Shown piece after piece: positions 11,140 to 26,100 of a stretch of DNA of 64,000 nt. Origin of the DNA: Prunella strophiata (lineage: Eukaryota > Chordata > Aves > Passeriformes > Prunellidae); the NCBI GenBank assembly GCA_036583965.1, contig JAZBQD010000033.1:19243446-19307445 (forward strand), given 5' to 3'. The translations under genes were made by a program, and so were the position numbers. Every line of letters starts with the position of its first letter. Position 1 is the first letter of the stretch. The notes beneath the pieces are model-generated. The model did no database searches and had not been told where the DNA came from. It was given only the letters and a program-made list of their open reading frames with translations.

Positions 11140-14100
11140 CTGGGGAAAGAGGAGGGAGGCACCTTCAGTGGCCAGGCAACAGCAGGGAAAAACATGAAAA
11201 CCTCGGGGCATTGCCAAGGATTGCACTGATGCCTTAGGATTTTAGCTTTTATAGTTTTCATACATTTATAACCCTGCAGTTCTTCAGTGTATAACTCTAA
11301 ACTCCATACAGAGTTTTTGGTCAGACACAACAATTCCTCTCCAGGCCTGGCAATCAAGGACACCTCACTGCCTCAGGCCCCAGAAATGTAAACAAAAGTG
11401 AGTTTTGGGGGGAGCAAACTTGGGGTAAATGACTTCATTACCTAAAGCTGTAATTGGAAGATGAACGCCCTAACATGCAAATGGACCAAACTTATAAAAG
11501 TATGAAACCTGTGACCCGTGACTACACATTTTGGGTGTAGCCCCTGGGGGGGCTTCATCTGCCCTAAATGTACCTGAAGGCCCTTCAATAAATGTAACAA
11601 CTTTTTATTCTCTTAATTTGTCTGGCCTCTGTTTTTAGGTAGTCCCCTCAGGACAAACGGCATTCCCAAACCTCAGTGTGCAATCAGCAGGTGCTTGTTC
11701 TGCCCTTCCAGTGCCCAGGAACACCTCTGGGTGTGTAACTGAGAGCAGCACAGCCCAAGGTACAGATTGCAGCCTGGGGAGAGCGTGGGGTAGCTCCACA
11801 GGTACAGCCAGAGTGGCACAGAGCATGGGAAGGGGTGCCAGGGGCTCATCACCAGCAGGGCTGGGGCACTGCTCCAAGAAAATAACAATGAGACCCCTTG
11901 AAAAGGTACCTAAAACACAGGAGTGGGAAACAAACTCCTCAACTGGCAAAGCTGCTCAGTTCTGTAAGGCAGGAAAAGTATGTTTTAAGCCATAAGCAAC
12001 TAAATATGGGTTCCCAAAGCACTGGCAGCCACCGAGGCAGGAAATGGGTAGGGAGATTTTGGGGCTCCTGAGCCCCAGCTGCTGAGGAACTGGGGATGTG
12101 CCATTCCCAGAATCCTGTGGCCTGGCAAGCTCAGTATCCTGCTCCCCTTCAACACTCCATGAGGAACTGCAATCCAAATATTAAACAGGGAGCCCCAAAC
12201 CCACTGTCAAAGCGGAGCACAGAGCAGCCTGGCTGCTCCTGCTCTGATACAAACAGACAGAAGATTGTACTTTAAAACTTAATTATAAACAGAGGCATTT
12301 TAGAGCTGCAAGGAGAGATGCAGGCTCTGGTCTCTGCTGTTCCAGCAGCAGCTGGAGGGCAAACAGAGGCTCCTAGGGCTTGGGAGAATGAAGGATAACC
12401 AGACACAAACTCTGCATGGGGAAGGTCTATGAGCTTCAGGTGCCAAAGCATTTTTTCAGAGCTGTGAGCACCCACACCCACCCACAAACTAATCACCTCA
12501 TAGCACCAGAGGCACTGGGCTGGCTCTGGTGCTGCCCCAAGGCCATACTCACATGTCAGACACCTTCCTGTAGTTGGAAGGGCACTCGAAGGACAGGCAG
12601 CGGAAGCTGCCCTGGATGTTGTAGCAAGTCTCTGTAGCTGAACAGTTGTGACTTCCTATTGCACACTCATCAATATCTAAGAAACAGAAGAAAAATATGT
12701 TCAAAAGTAAGAATTAATTCCTAGTATTTTTCAGGAATAAACAAACTCCACCAGGATATAATTAAGCCATGCTAAAAGCCAACAGGACCTTCTCACTGAC
12801 TTTTTGAGACTGGAGAAAGCTGGGCTGTGCCAGAAGAATGCATCTGTGCATGAAGGCAGCTCTGGATTAAAGCAGAGCAACTAAAATAAATCTGGAGTTA
12901 AAGCAAGCAAATGCAAAGTGGTCACTGCTGTCCTACAGGATCCAGGAGATGTGGAACATGGGAACTTAGAACAACCCTTAAGAACAAGGCACACAGTTTA
13001 GAAAACCTAAATATGAGTATCTCCCCATAACGAGACATAATTATAGAAGACATAATAAAGAGCACTAAAGGCTCAAAGACACTTTATGGCCCAAAGAATA
13101 ATGTGGTTACCTAAATAACACATAGCCACAAGCCCAAGCCATGGGCCTGACAATGCTGAAAACCAGATGCTGTGACAAGGATCCAGCCTGAACAGGAAGC
13201 ATTGGCAGAGCCCTCGCAGTCACATTGTGTACTCCCAAATGTCTAGACAATGCACAGAGGCTTTAAAATGAAATAAATTCTAACAGACAAGGCATGTGGA
13301 CTGTGCAGGGCCCTGCAGCTCTGCCAATTGTCACAGAGCAGAGACTCTTAGAGGGAAATCATAGTCTTCCACGCCCTCCATTCCCCTGGGATAAGAACTG
13401 ATCTCACACACTGAACTGGCTGGTTTAAAAGTCTTGCAAAGAAAAGTATACAATAGGAAATAGGAGAGAATCAAAGTCAAGTAAATCCCTTGCTGGTTCT
13501 CAGCAGTGCCCGTAGGTGAAAAGAAAATTTCTTCCATATTGCAATCATTGTCATGAAAGCACTCCCTGCACCACTTTGGCTGCACTGCAAAATACCACAG
13601 GCAGTTTCTGTAAAAAAGATCCATATGTTGAGCCACTGCTCCATGAGATACAACTCATCTTCTGAAAAAAGGGTACAAGGAACATTCCACCAGTAACTCT
13701 TCAGAACTGGTCAGATGATGAGTAACTGGAGTCAGATCTTTAGCTGCGGGAAACTAACTTCATCTCCCTGCACTCAACAGAGCCAACACCAATCCAGCCT
13801 TCCTTTGACCACATTTTCAGACACACCTCAGCATCTGCCTAGACTTGTACCTACAGACCTGCAGAGTTCCAAAAAAGGGGATGTATCCAGGGGAGCTGCA
13901 GTTTTCTAAAGGTGAACTTTATGTAAGAATTTAAGTGTATGTGGATATTACTGCAATCATACTTAAAAACACATTTGAAAATATTTTAAAATGTTTCTAA
14001 AGGATTTTAATTGTCATTTAATCTGTTTCACTGCTCCACAGTCAGGATTAAGTATGCTCATGCTGCTCAGGATTTACACAGGGCAAATTCACTGCCATTA

Positions 14101-17100
14101 GCACTCAGAATTCAAGCACAGGAGATACATAACGAAATTCTTCATTACATGAAGGGTTCCTGAAAAAGCCAGGGCAGGAAATACCTGGCAGTTGGTGTAA
14201 GGACTGCAGGGATGTGCAGAGGACTAAAGGTAATCATATCCTCCATCAGGTTACACAGGCAGTGCATCCTTTGGAAAGGGGGGTTCAGCTCAGAACCGCA
14301 CAGCTGCACACCAGATGAAAACCACCAGACTCCCAGAAGACATCTCCACAATTCTGAGGAAAAGGGGTGTGTGAGGGGAGGGTACTTGTCATTTCACTAA
14401 CATTTATTAATGCCAGCACGATTAAGCTTAGATGACACTGCTGGATGGCCAAGTCCCAGTTACAGCACCAACATTTAATCTCCCAGTTTTCTGGAGGAGA
14501 AAACTGTAACTCATAAAGCAGCCACAGATTTCTACATCTGGCACCTCTAAAACCCCCGACCATCGAGTGCTGTTCCAAGGTGCACACACAGCTCATGTGA
14601 GTCATTGAGTGCCTCAGTTTGAAGGATGAAGTGGGCTCCTTGGGAATTCATTGAAGCAATTAGCTCACACTGACAGCTGAGCTGCCACAGCACTTTCTTC
14701 TAGCACAGGCAAACTGACTTTGCAGATACCGATATTTGGCAACTTTGTCGAAAACTGACTTTGAAACAGTGACTGATACAAAACATGGAGGCTTGACTGA
14801 GCAACTGTAATGGTTGAGCTCATTCCAAGGGTGTGAATGGCCCAATCCTGAGCTGCTGTTACCTCTGCAGGTCCTGCCGTTGGCTGCCATGGTGTAACCC
14901 TGCTCAGGACAGGCGCACTGGTAGCTGCCGGGGACGTTGACGCAGCGGAAGGTGCAGAGGATGCCGGCGCTCTGCGTGCACTCGTCAATATCTGTGCAAA
15001 GAACACAGTCACAGCCCCAGCAAACAAAGCAAACAAAACAAAACAAAACAAAACACAGATCTGCAAAGGCAGACTGCAGGACACCAGGAAACTCTCACTT
15101 GACACATTTATAATATATTGCCAAACGTGATTGCAACCATGGAGGTGTGGCATTGCTCTGGTGCTTTCTGAAATGCTGAACACAAAGACTGCTCCCAGAA
15201 ATACTGGCTGCAAGCAGTACACACTCATGGGAAGGAATAATGAGGGTGGGGCATGTCTGAGTTTGAAGCACTCTGTCTCTCTGGTGCCTATGTAATTGAG
15301 AGAATCATAGAATCACAGACTCCTTTAGGCTGGAAGAGAGCTTAAAGCTCCTTCCACCCCCTGCCATGGCAGGGACACCTTCCATGAGACCAGGCTGAAC
15401 CTGGCTTTGAACACTCCAGGGATGGGAAATCTCTCTGAGCAACCTGTGCCAGGGCCTCGCTACCCTTTCAGCAATGAGTTTTTCTAGGATTTCTTGCCAG
15501 GCTTCCCTGTGCTAAGAAGGGTGTCGGCTTCTTCACCATTCCTTAAACAGAGATTCTCCAATGTGTCAGTGCTGGTTAACTTCAGCTAAAGAGGTAAGAC
15601 CCTTTCTCTCTCCATTCTGATCACTCTGCTCCTCAATCACCACAAGCAGCAGTCAGAGCAAACCTTCACTCAGCAGTGTAGGTGTTCATTGATGCAATAC
15701 AGGAATATCTTGCCACCTGATTTCTTCAGTCATAAGCTCTGGCTCCATGAAACCATTACAACAACCTCCCTGGCTGTGGTCCACCCACTGAACTGCACTG
15801 TGCAGTAGCTGAGTGACCTTTTGCAGCCTCTGTGGCAGCTGTAGCTGACAACCATCCTCAGGCATCACCTGCAGCATCAGAGGCTGCTGAGGGTCAGAGA
15901 GCTCTTCCTGCTCCAGAGAATAAACACACACCCCTGACCTGGTGAGGCAGCACCTTACCTTTACAGGAATGCCCATCTTCTGCCAGCTGGAAGCCTTGCC
16001 TGCAGTAGCACTGGTAGGAACCATAAACATTGGCACACTCCTGGCTGCAGGGACTGTTATCACATTCATTCACATCTGCATCCAAAAACAAGCCCACAGA
16101 GTTGGCCACAGTGCTTCAGAACAGTGTTGTCCACCCTTTCCTGCCCCTGAAAACCTTTACCTCCCAGTCACAGTGACTATGGAAGGATTAGTTTGTCCCT
16201 ATTTTTTATGCTCCCTAGGCAGAATGCCAAGAAGCTGAAGCATGTCTGTTGCACCTGAATTTAATTTCTCCATATGCCAATGGAAACACACACACATGCA
16301 GACATTTGTTTCAGACTTCATAGGTTTCAGTTCACTAAAATATGTAACTGTTGCCCTAAAAAATCATGGAGAACTCAAAAATTTTCCATTCAATTTAAAG
16401 TTGTTTTTTTGTAAGTTTTGTCACTACCAAGTTTCATCTTTATCAAAATTTAAATGGTTTCCTGTTTCTAACTTTGTTCTGTTCTCCTGTCATCTGAAAG
16501 GAAAGCAAAGAGTACACGGGGAAAGAAAGAAAGGAGAAACTTGTTGACACTCATCTGACAACTCCAGTGTTTGACTGTCTGCAAATCTGAGCACCCAAAG
16601 GTTACTGCCTTTATATTTCACCTCAAGGCCTCCTCCTAAGTCCCCTAATTCCCACAGCAGTTCCCTCCTCACGGAGGAGAAGGCTGGTACCTTCGCAGTG
16701 CTTGCTGTCGTAGGAGAGGCGGAAGCCGGAGGAGCAGGTGCAGTGGTAGGAGCCGGGGGTGTTCTCACACGTGTGCTGGCACAGGCGCCCAGGGTAGTTC
16801 CAGCACTCGTTTATGTCTGCCAGCACAACAAGCAAACCCACAATCAGCTGAGGGACATGAGCAAGCAGGGTGCAGGAGGGTATTTTCTGAAGTGTTAGAG
16901 ATTGATTTGCAGAGAGTGAAGTGCTGCAGCCTCGGGTTTGAGGCTGTGTGACTCCGAGCTCTAATTGCTGCACGGGAGGGACCAAAGACAAAGTGTGTGT
17001 CATGGCTCTTGGGAGGACAGTGCTGGAACCTTCAGACAGACAAATTCCCACAGCAGCAGAAGCATAACCCACAGGGAAGGACTCTCCGGATGGTTTAAGT

Positions 17101-20100
17101 GACAACCTGCAGTTAAGGCAAGCCAAGGGCGCCTGGTCCCAAATCCCAGCCAGGAGTGATAGAGCCCTGGATGTGCTGCACAGCCCAGCTCTGGAGGTGA
17201 TGCCATCCTCTTCTGAGGCACTGCACTGCACAACTCAGACTGCAGTGGTGCTGAGCTCTGCCTTGAAGCCCAGGGCTCAGCCAGGGTGAGCTGCCAGCCC
17301 TCCCGTGCCCCACATACCAATGCAGCTGCGGCTGAAGGAGTCATACTGATAGCCCATCTTGCAGTCACAGCGATAGCCCCCAGGCAGGTTGTGGCACAGC
17401 TGCCCCTCTCCACACCGGTGCACCCCAGTCTGGCACTCAGTCCACATCTGCAGAGCCAGACAGGGCATCAGTATCAGTACAGTTTGCTTAAAACCAGTGT
17501 TTATAAAAAGACACAAAGGTCCACTGAATAGCAGGATTAGAAACTGGACAGGAGAAATACCACCAGCTTCTCCCTCTGTGCTCTTCTCAGAGGCAGTTGA
17601 GTCAAACCTGGGAAAAGCAGAGCCTTACCTTCAAAGTGAAAATGGTAACTGAACTCGCAGTGGGGCTCTCCCAGTATATTCTGCATTTCAGTGTAAACAC
17701 ACTTTGATTCTGATCAAACTATGACATTTAAACCCCCAATTCTGATGTTCTGCCACTCTGTGAGTCACACCAATCCATTTAAAGCAAAACAAGAACCAGC
17801 CAGAAATTCTGCTCATCCCTTCAATTAAAGGAACTGCTATTTTCATCTTCACCTGCCCTCTCAGTCTGCTCCTGCTGTCTACCTTTTGCTTTTTCCCAAT
17901 GTTGATTTTTTTCTTTTCTCAATCAGCTCCCATTTTAATATTCCCCATGGCCTCTCATCCAAAATCCAATACCAACAAATTAGTTGCTTCTCCACTCACA
18001 CACATCATTTCCAATCTCATTCAAACATCCTCAGAGGAAGATGAGAGTTTTCAATACAGGCTGATTTACAAGACTTGCAACATGACTAAATAGCTCATCA
18101 GCATCTAACAAATCCCTCTTACCATCTGTGACAAGAAGCATCAAAAAGTCTGATTAACCCTCACAATTGTGTTTTTCTTCAAGCATTCCAAGCTCTGCCA
18201 CTTCCTAAGCCAACAGATCCTGATTTTTTTTCTATTGTTCACATCTTCAACTACTTTCACAACCCAAATCCCTGTTCATTTAATTGTGGAACCTCTTCCA
18301 ACGGGGACTTCTCCTTCAGATGCATTTGCAGAGGGCTTTGGCCACAAACCATGGCAGGCAGGGTACTGAGGGGGGGTGGGCACCTGACCAGGCCATGGTG
18401 GGAAGAGTGGGGTCATGGGAGTTAGTAGTATGCTAATAGGATTAACCTATATTTGGTCAAGTTTCCAGTTCTTGTTCCCAGTTGGCTCCATGCCCAGTTC
18501 ATATAAGGTCAGGTTCTGAGTTCACCTTTGTGATTGGACCTTGTGTCCCTATACCTGGCTGCATTTGCGCTGCCCAGGGGTCTTTGGAATCTAGCCTCTG
18601 TACCCTGCACCACGTTTCGTTATTTTGGTTATTAAAGTTTGTATTTTCTGGGCTATTCCACTGTTCCCATTCCTCATTTATTAGCCAGCTCCTCCCGGCC
18701 GAGCCGAGTGAGGAGATCACAGCGAGCTTCTAAGCCCATCTGTAATAATCATTAGAATGGATCTCTTAGGCTGGAAATTCACCATACTGCCCTATTTGAA
18801 GTTATAAATTTGAGCAATGAATCACTTCAGAGAGCTCCTGGGCAGTTCTCCATCAAACAACAGCCTTGGAGCGGCTGCACCCACACAGTCCCTGGTGGCA
18901 CTGGGGTCAGGGATGGCAGGGAATGCCCCTCACCATGCAGGAACTCTGGACAGGAACTGAGATTTCTGCTGGAACACTGAGTCCTCGTTTTCTTTTAATC
19001 AGAGGTAGCAGCAAAAACAAGGAAGTCTCTAATGCAGATAACAATTTGTAAAGTAGCAGCTTTATTTGTAATGAATTCGTGTGTGCAACCATTTTGCTAG
19101 TTTGTCCAAAATTCTGTATTCCATTGCATTCAGACTTTAATCAGTTCTAGGGCATTACACCATCAGAACTGTGCCATATTTCACACTTACAGCAGTTTTC
19201 AGCTAAATCTAAGAGGCAGGTTCTAATAACTCATTTGCTAAATCAGAAAATCTGAACATTTTAAAGACAGATGAATTCTCTAAACAGAGGAGATGACCCT
19301 ACAAGTGTCGTTCTGCTGAAAAGACACGTGCAGATGATGTTTTTACTACTGTGAAATGAATAAATCTGATTCAGGGATCTAATTAGCTATTGTAATGCCT
19401 CACAGACACTAGTCTTTATCACAGAGAGAGGAAATTAGGACCATATGCTTTTCTTCTCTCTTCTCTGTGCTCTCTGCCTACTTAAAAAAAGCCATTAAAA
19501 AAATACCAAACAACACAGACCATCAGTAGGGACAGAGTGCACACAGCAAAGACAGAGAAATCACCAATAAACATCAATTATCAATTATTAACATCAATTT
19601 TCCCAAAATCAAGCTAGAGAAGCCTCCTTATGCCTGCTTCTGAAGAGTCTTGAGAGTGCTGTAAAGCAGAGACTGAAGGCCACCAGGAATCACAATGCAC
19701 TGTGTTATCTCACTGTGCTCTGGAGCAGAGATGCTGGAGGATTAATGGCAATTTCCTCCTCTCTCCTGGATTTACACACAGTCAACTTTTTTTTTAGGAA
19801 TAGCTGGGGAGAAAAGCTCGATTCTTTCCCATTAATTTGAAATTTAGAAACATAACTTGCCCCAGCTATTACAGAATCACAGAATCATTAAGGCTGGAAA
19901 AGGCCTCCAAGATCACCAAGTCCAGCTGTTGATCCAGCACCACCATGTTCACCACTAAGCCATGTCCCCAAGTGCCACATCCACATGGCTTTTGGCCACG
20001 TCCAGGGATGGGGACTGCACCCCTGCCCTCGTATGCAGGGCATGCATGGCAAAGGCTGCTGGCACTGCAGCCAGGATGGCTGTGCTGCTCAGGGCTGACT

Positions 20101-23100
20101 GCTGCCCTGTGGGAAAAATGGCATTCAGGGAGACTCTGGCATGGTGGTCACCCTAAAAACAACCTCAGGGTAACCACATGACAGGTGGTGCAAGCATACC
20201 CAGCCCAGGTGGCCTGGCTGAGAAAGGCACTGATCAAAAGCTGCTGCAAAACTATGAGTGCACAGAACTGAGAGGGACAGGACTTTTGGAGCTTCTTTTT
20301 GTAAGAACTGAAATATCCCAGGCTGTAATAGGACAGCAAAGAACACTGCACTGCTTTGCCCTGAACTTACAAAGCACAGTATTTGTAAGCTTTCTCAATT
20401 TCCTCAGTTGCACATATGAACTGTTCCTTCCAAATCTTCTCCACTTTTCCACTGGCCATGCATGATCTGGACAGTCCTGGGGGTAAAACCATCAGGGGAG
20501 GTAGAGGATAATGAAGAGCAAAAAGGTGAATGCAGAAATATCTGTGGAAATGGGGTCTAGCTGTACCACATGTGTGCACTACAAGCTACTAACCATGACC
20601 AAATTAATGGCTCTCAATATGGTTCTCACCCACCTGCAGCACTACAAAGCACATTTTGTTAATCTGCCATCCTTCCTTTATTCCAGGGAGAAGGTAGGTA
20701 AAAATCACTGGAATATCACCACTAAGCAAACTGCTGCTTTGTAATTTCTTTTTTTTTTTTTTTCCCACTGTCATTTTAAGATTTCCTATCATATGTAACC
20801 TGGAATACAGGGAATTGGAGAATACCCAGCCAGCCTTGCCTTGGGCACCAGGCACTGAGCTTCCCAGCCCTTGGTGCCTCATGTGCTCATTTACAAACAA
20901 ATGCTAACAAGCACTGAAATCTGCTATTCTGAGTCAGTAACTCCCTAAATACACTGGAACAAACACAAATCAGGATCAAGCTGCATGCCAGCCTATATGA
21001 ATATTTCATATACTCATTCTCCTCAGAATTCTTTTCACACAGTGAGAATTTTTCCACAACACCCTCACAAGTGGATGTAATGGGGAACACCATGCACAGA
21101 ACATCTCTACAAAGAGCATCCACTTGGTGCTACTCTTGTGAGCCCCCAAAGCCAGAATTTCTCATTTGCTGCAGATCACTTCACTTCCAGGGAGGTACTA
21201 CAAAAACCACCGAGGCATTGTGGTCTTGACTGACAGGATGAGTTTAAAAAGTAACTAAAACATTCTCTCCAGAGTGGAAGCCAGTGAATCCCATCTGCAG
21301 CCAAAACCAGTTTCTGAGCATACCAAGAGAAACTCCATGGAGCAATGAGACATCAGGATCCCACAGCACAAACAAATCCCAGAACTGCAGGGACAGCAAA
21401 TTCCTATTCTTCAAGCACAATTCAGGAATCTGGAAGTAACTCCAAACATCTCTTTAGAAGTGAAATAGATTTTCCCCCTGGGACAGCCCCCACTCAGCCC
21501 CAGGCTGCACTCACCGACGCAGCGCGTGCCCTCCTCGTTGGAGTGGTACCCTCTGCTGCAGCTCAGCATGTTCCTCTGGCATGTGTAGGACCCCACGGTG
21601 TTGATGCAGTTGAATCCTGGCTTACAGGGCTCAGGGAGGGACGTGCATTCATTGATATCTGGTGAAGAACATGAATAGAGCAGTGAGAGATGCTATTTAA
21701 CCCTTCTGGTCTGCTTTCTTCCAACTGTCACTTCTTTTCCTTCACTTCAATTTCTTGTGCTACAAAGATAAGGCTGATGCAGGTCTGCTGTGGGGATAAT
21801 TCCAAATTCAACATATACGTATTTGCATTTTTAAATGAACAGCAGTGTTGACATTAAGCTCACAGCAGAGTTTGCAGAAAACTCCACATCCAAGGGGTCA
21901 GTGCACAGCTCCCAAGAGCCCAGGAGCTGCAGCACAGGGCACAGACCCTGCTGCTCACACTCACCCACACAGTTGCCCTCAGGGTCTTGCAGGAACCCAT
22001 CCATGCAGCGCTGCTTTGACTCACAGTAGAAGGAGCCCTCTGTGTTCTGACAAACAAAGTTCACCTTGCAGTTGTGAGTTCCTCTCTCGCACTCATCGAT
22101 ATCTGTTCAGCAACCAAAAACACCACACTGGGGTGAGCTCAGCTCTACCTTTCAGTGGCCTTCATGGCCAGCTAACCTCCAGAAAGGAAATTAGGAGGCA
22201 TTATTTAAACAGGCACGTGTTACCAATGGGAAATCAGAGGGTTAAGTGTGTGTGCTCTTGGACATCACTTCAGGATTTGTCATGTCCTGCAGCAAATTTG
22301 ATTCAGGTCCCTGCTGCTTCATTCACAGCATCTCTTGCAACCCACAAATACCAAAATATCTGCAGTTTTTTAAGGCTACTGTAAAACAGTTTGCAAATAC
22401 TATAATCCTCTATAATCTAATTTCAAGACTAGTTAGTAAATTAGATTAGTAATAAATGTTAGAAATGCTCTAGAATCAGACAACACAACAAGGCATTCAC
22501 AAAACAGCCTCTTCAAGTAAACCAAGCTTTATTTATGACAGCTGTTTATAAAGGGAAATTTCTGATAATTTCTATTTTATGACTTTATGTTCTATGTCAA
22601 AAGCTAAGCTCTTTCCTTAGGCATCTCTTACTGCAGCTGTCAAGAAACTGCAAAACTTGTAGGTGTAAATAACAGTGAGTTTTGGCCTGAAGGCAGGCCA
22701 CGTGTGTCCCTTGCACACTCCTGTGCTGCTGTGAGCACTGGTGTTCTCTTCTTTGTTAGACACCTATAGGGACAGAGGGGATGAAGAATAACTTCTTAAC
22801 CCATTCCAAATGGCTACATGTAAATGCAAATAAATGCTGACAAGGATTCTGAACACAGGAAGGATGGGGCTCTCAGCCCCATGTTCCATTCAGGCTGAGA
22901 ATTTTTGCTGGAATCGCTAGCAAACAGCATCAGCTGAGCCAGGCAGTGGAGCTAAGAAGGATTCCTCCATCAGGCAGATGGAAAATCCTAATTCAGAAGG
23001 TTTCATCTGTGTTCTAAGTAATTTACAGTTATCCCTGGAAACCATTTCAAATGAGTGAACGTGCCCCAACACTTCTACAATGAGCAGCCTTTTTTAGCTG

Positions 23101-26100
23101 CAGCAGTGGTACCACAGAGCAGCAACACCAGAATGCTCTGCAATCCCTTCCCTTCCCTGTGTGTGAGAGCTGAGAACACTTTCCTTACCCACACACTCGC
23201 CATCCTTCAGCTCGTGGCCGGGCTGGCAGCTCAGCTCCTGCAGGCAGCGGAAGGAGCCCATGGTGTTGACACAGTGCTCTTTCCTCTGGCAGGTGTGTCT
23301 CTCTGTCACACACTCGTTGATGTCTGTGAGAAAGAGGGGACAAATCAGTGCCACAGGGTGCCAAGGCATCTCCCTCTTCCTGCTCTTCTGGAAGGAGCAG
23401 AAAGCTCAAATAAAGGACACTCAATACAGGCTTTGTTACAGTGCTCTGATGGAAGATGTTTTTAGTCCAGGGTCTTTAGCTAGCACAGAGTGACTCAAGA
23501 GACACAAATCACAGGGGATTTCCTCCTCCTCCCCTCTTCCCAAACACCAAGGGGATGGTGCAGGCACTGGGGACAGGGATGGACAGAACTGAGGAAAGGC
23601 AGAGGACTGATGACCAACTGATGGTGAAGGGAACTCCTGGACAAGGGAATGATAAAGAGATTAATGCCCATTGCTCCTCTCCAGACCTCCACAGCCCAGG
23701 CCACTGAGCAGCCCTGCTCCCTTGGGCCAGGCTGCCAGGGTAGCACTGCCCCAGGGATGGGAGCTGAGGCTGCCTGCTGAGCTGGGCCATGCTGGCACCT
23801 ATTCCCTAAGGAATACATCAGTGGGACTGGATATGCAGGAACTCATGGAGATGGCTCAATCAAGTTTGCAAATTTGTATCTAGAGCTTCAAAGAGATTTG
23901 ATTTCAGTAAGTGGAGTAGTGAAAAAGGTCTTTTTAAGAAATCACTTGAACACAAGATTGCAGAGCATGAGACAATTAGGGAAGGAATATGAAATACCTT
24001 TAAAATGATACGTTTTGATAGGCTTGGATGAAATAATCTAAAATTCAGTTTTGCTTACATTAATAATGAAAGCTAGAATAGCACGATGAGCAAATACTTA
24101 GAAGCAACAAAAAAGGGCAGAGACTGGGAAGAGAAATTTTCTTGCCAACCTCCACAAAACCTCACACATTCCCAGTTCTATATAAAGCTAAGAATTGCTA
24201 GAACTAACAAAAGCCAAATGTGACCAGAACCATTACCAGTCCTCTGGCTGCTCTGTGCATGAAGCTGTTTTCATACTACACAATAAAGCAAGTATTGTTT
24301 AAATCAGATTTTCATTTTGGCTGTAGAACCTCAATCTCAGATAAGTACATCAGATATATGACTTCCCCTGTGGAGCACAAGAACAGGAAAAGCCATTTGA
24401 AAATACTTTTGCATTTAAAAATGTGTTAGCTGGTTTTCTAGCAAAGAAATGAGGAGAAACACCAAAACCCCTCAGTTCCTGGTGGGTTTGGATAACTGGT
24501 AATGCGCACTGAGTTTTGCAAGATCTGCATTAGCTTGGTTACATTCCACTTCTTACTTATTTTCCTTTTTTTTTTTTTTTTTTCTCTCTGTTTGCTATTG
24601 CCACTCTCCACATGCTCTGGGTTTGCTTTCCAAAGCAGTTGGTTAATCCACAGTAAGGTCCTGGCCATCACCTGGATCTCTTTCTACCAGTCCCACACAA
24701 AGTCTGAGCTCCTCCACTGAGGGGCAGGTCCTTGCCTCCCCCAAAGTTCCTACAGGGTTATGTCTCCCTAACGCCTGTGCATTTTCCCAGTTTCTATTAA
24801 TTAGTATTATCACAAGTGAAGTAGAGTAAGAATATTTTCACAAGTGATCTTGTGGAGGTAGCAAAATCCCCTCACATGCTGGGATATGAATACAAGGTGC
24901 TGTGGTAGATCCCTCTCACCTACATTTTTAAAAAATTTATTTTAGAGAAAACCAGCAATGGATGGCCACTTAATAGCACCCGAAGCACTGCAAGACCTTT
25001 TGCTGGCTGTACCACAGATCTGAGATTATCTGTTCTTGCAAACCACAAAAAGGCTCTCACATAAACAAACTGACAGCATCACACTGCAGCTCATGAGCTT
25101 GAGTCAGTCCAGCACCATGTCAAAAGAGAAAGTATGTTTGTCTGACATATGAACCAAACAGGGTAGGAGGCACTCCATGTGATCAGCAGGTGGAATATTG
25201 AGTAACAGGCAGAAAAAAGGTGATTCACAGAGGGAAAAAAAAAAATCTAATATGCTTTAATGTTTTGTCTATATTTTTGATTCCATTTTCAAAACTCTGA
25301 GTGCTTGAAAAAATATGCAGAACTGGCTGGAACACATTTGAGGAAATTAAAATGATGGAAACTGGCAGATTACAATGCAGAATTCTCGCTTTCAATGGAA
25401 GTTTTGTGCGCATGAGACACTGACAGGCTCTACAGCCTGGACTGTGAGCTAGGCTGAGCTGCAAGGCTTAAACTCTGAGCCATGGCCATGCAAAGCTCTG
25501 CTCTGCCTGTCCAGAGCCAGAGCAGGAACCTCTGGCTGAGCCATCAGGCCAGCTGCCAGCCCAGCACAGTCCCCTAGCCAGTTTATCATGCAAACATGCC
25601 TGGTTTTGTTCATTTTTCTAAACAAATTCCTAAATTTGCCATAGAATCCAGAGTGCCCATGACCTGTCTCCCTCCAGTCCTGGAAGCCAACTCCACAAGT
25701 CAGTAAGATGCTTGACAGAGCACTAGGAATAACAGGAGTTATGTTTTCAGTCTCAAACACAGCTAATTCCAACACTGGACCAGCTGTGGTATTCATCCAA
25801 CCCAATTAAGGCTGTGAGGGAGAGTAAGATGATATTTTCTTTAAAAAACAGGGAAAAGAGGAAAAATAACTCAGTATTATACTGAAAACAAGTCACACAA
25901 GTCACAAGTTACTTTTTGAGGAATCTACTCAGTCTGTGTGTGTGGCAGCAACATTCCTCACTTTATGTCAGCAAAACAGAATGAAATGCAATCATGTAAT
26001 AACTCTTTTTTTTCCACAGAACTGTTGCTGAAAACAGCAACACATACATGATCCCTAAACACATCTGTTGCACTGAAGAGCTGCATTTCTGCCATCAACA

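Larger units (their letters stand above)
17448..21514 (-). other. FBLN2: FBLN2 intron with LTR and CR1 insertions
   Basis: 4.1-kb intron upstream of the frameshifted exon. It contains a solo LTR (18367-18721) and a CR1 fragment (19871-20030), both non-coding, and a T run at about 20749-20763. No extra EGF exon found. Confidence 0.8.

Noticed and set aside
10767..11237. 156-codon plus-strand frame opposite the FBLN2 last exon
   Set aside because: It is the antisense shadow of the conserved fibulin C-terminal exon, which has family support on the minus strand.
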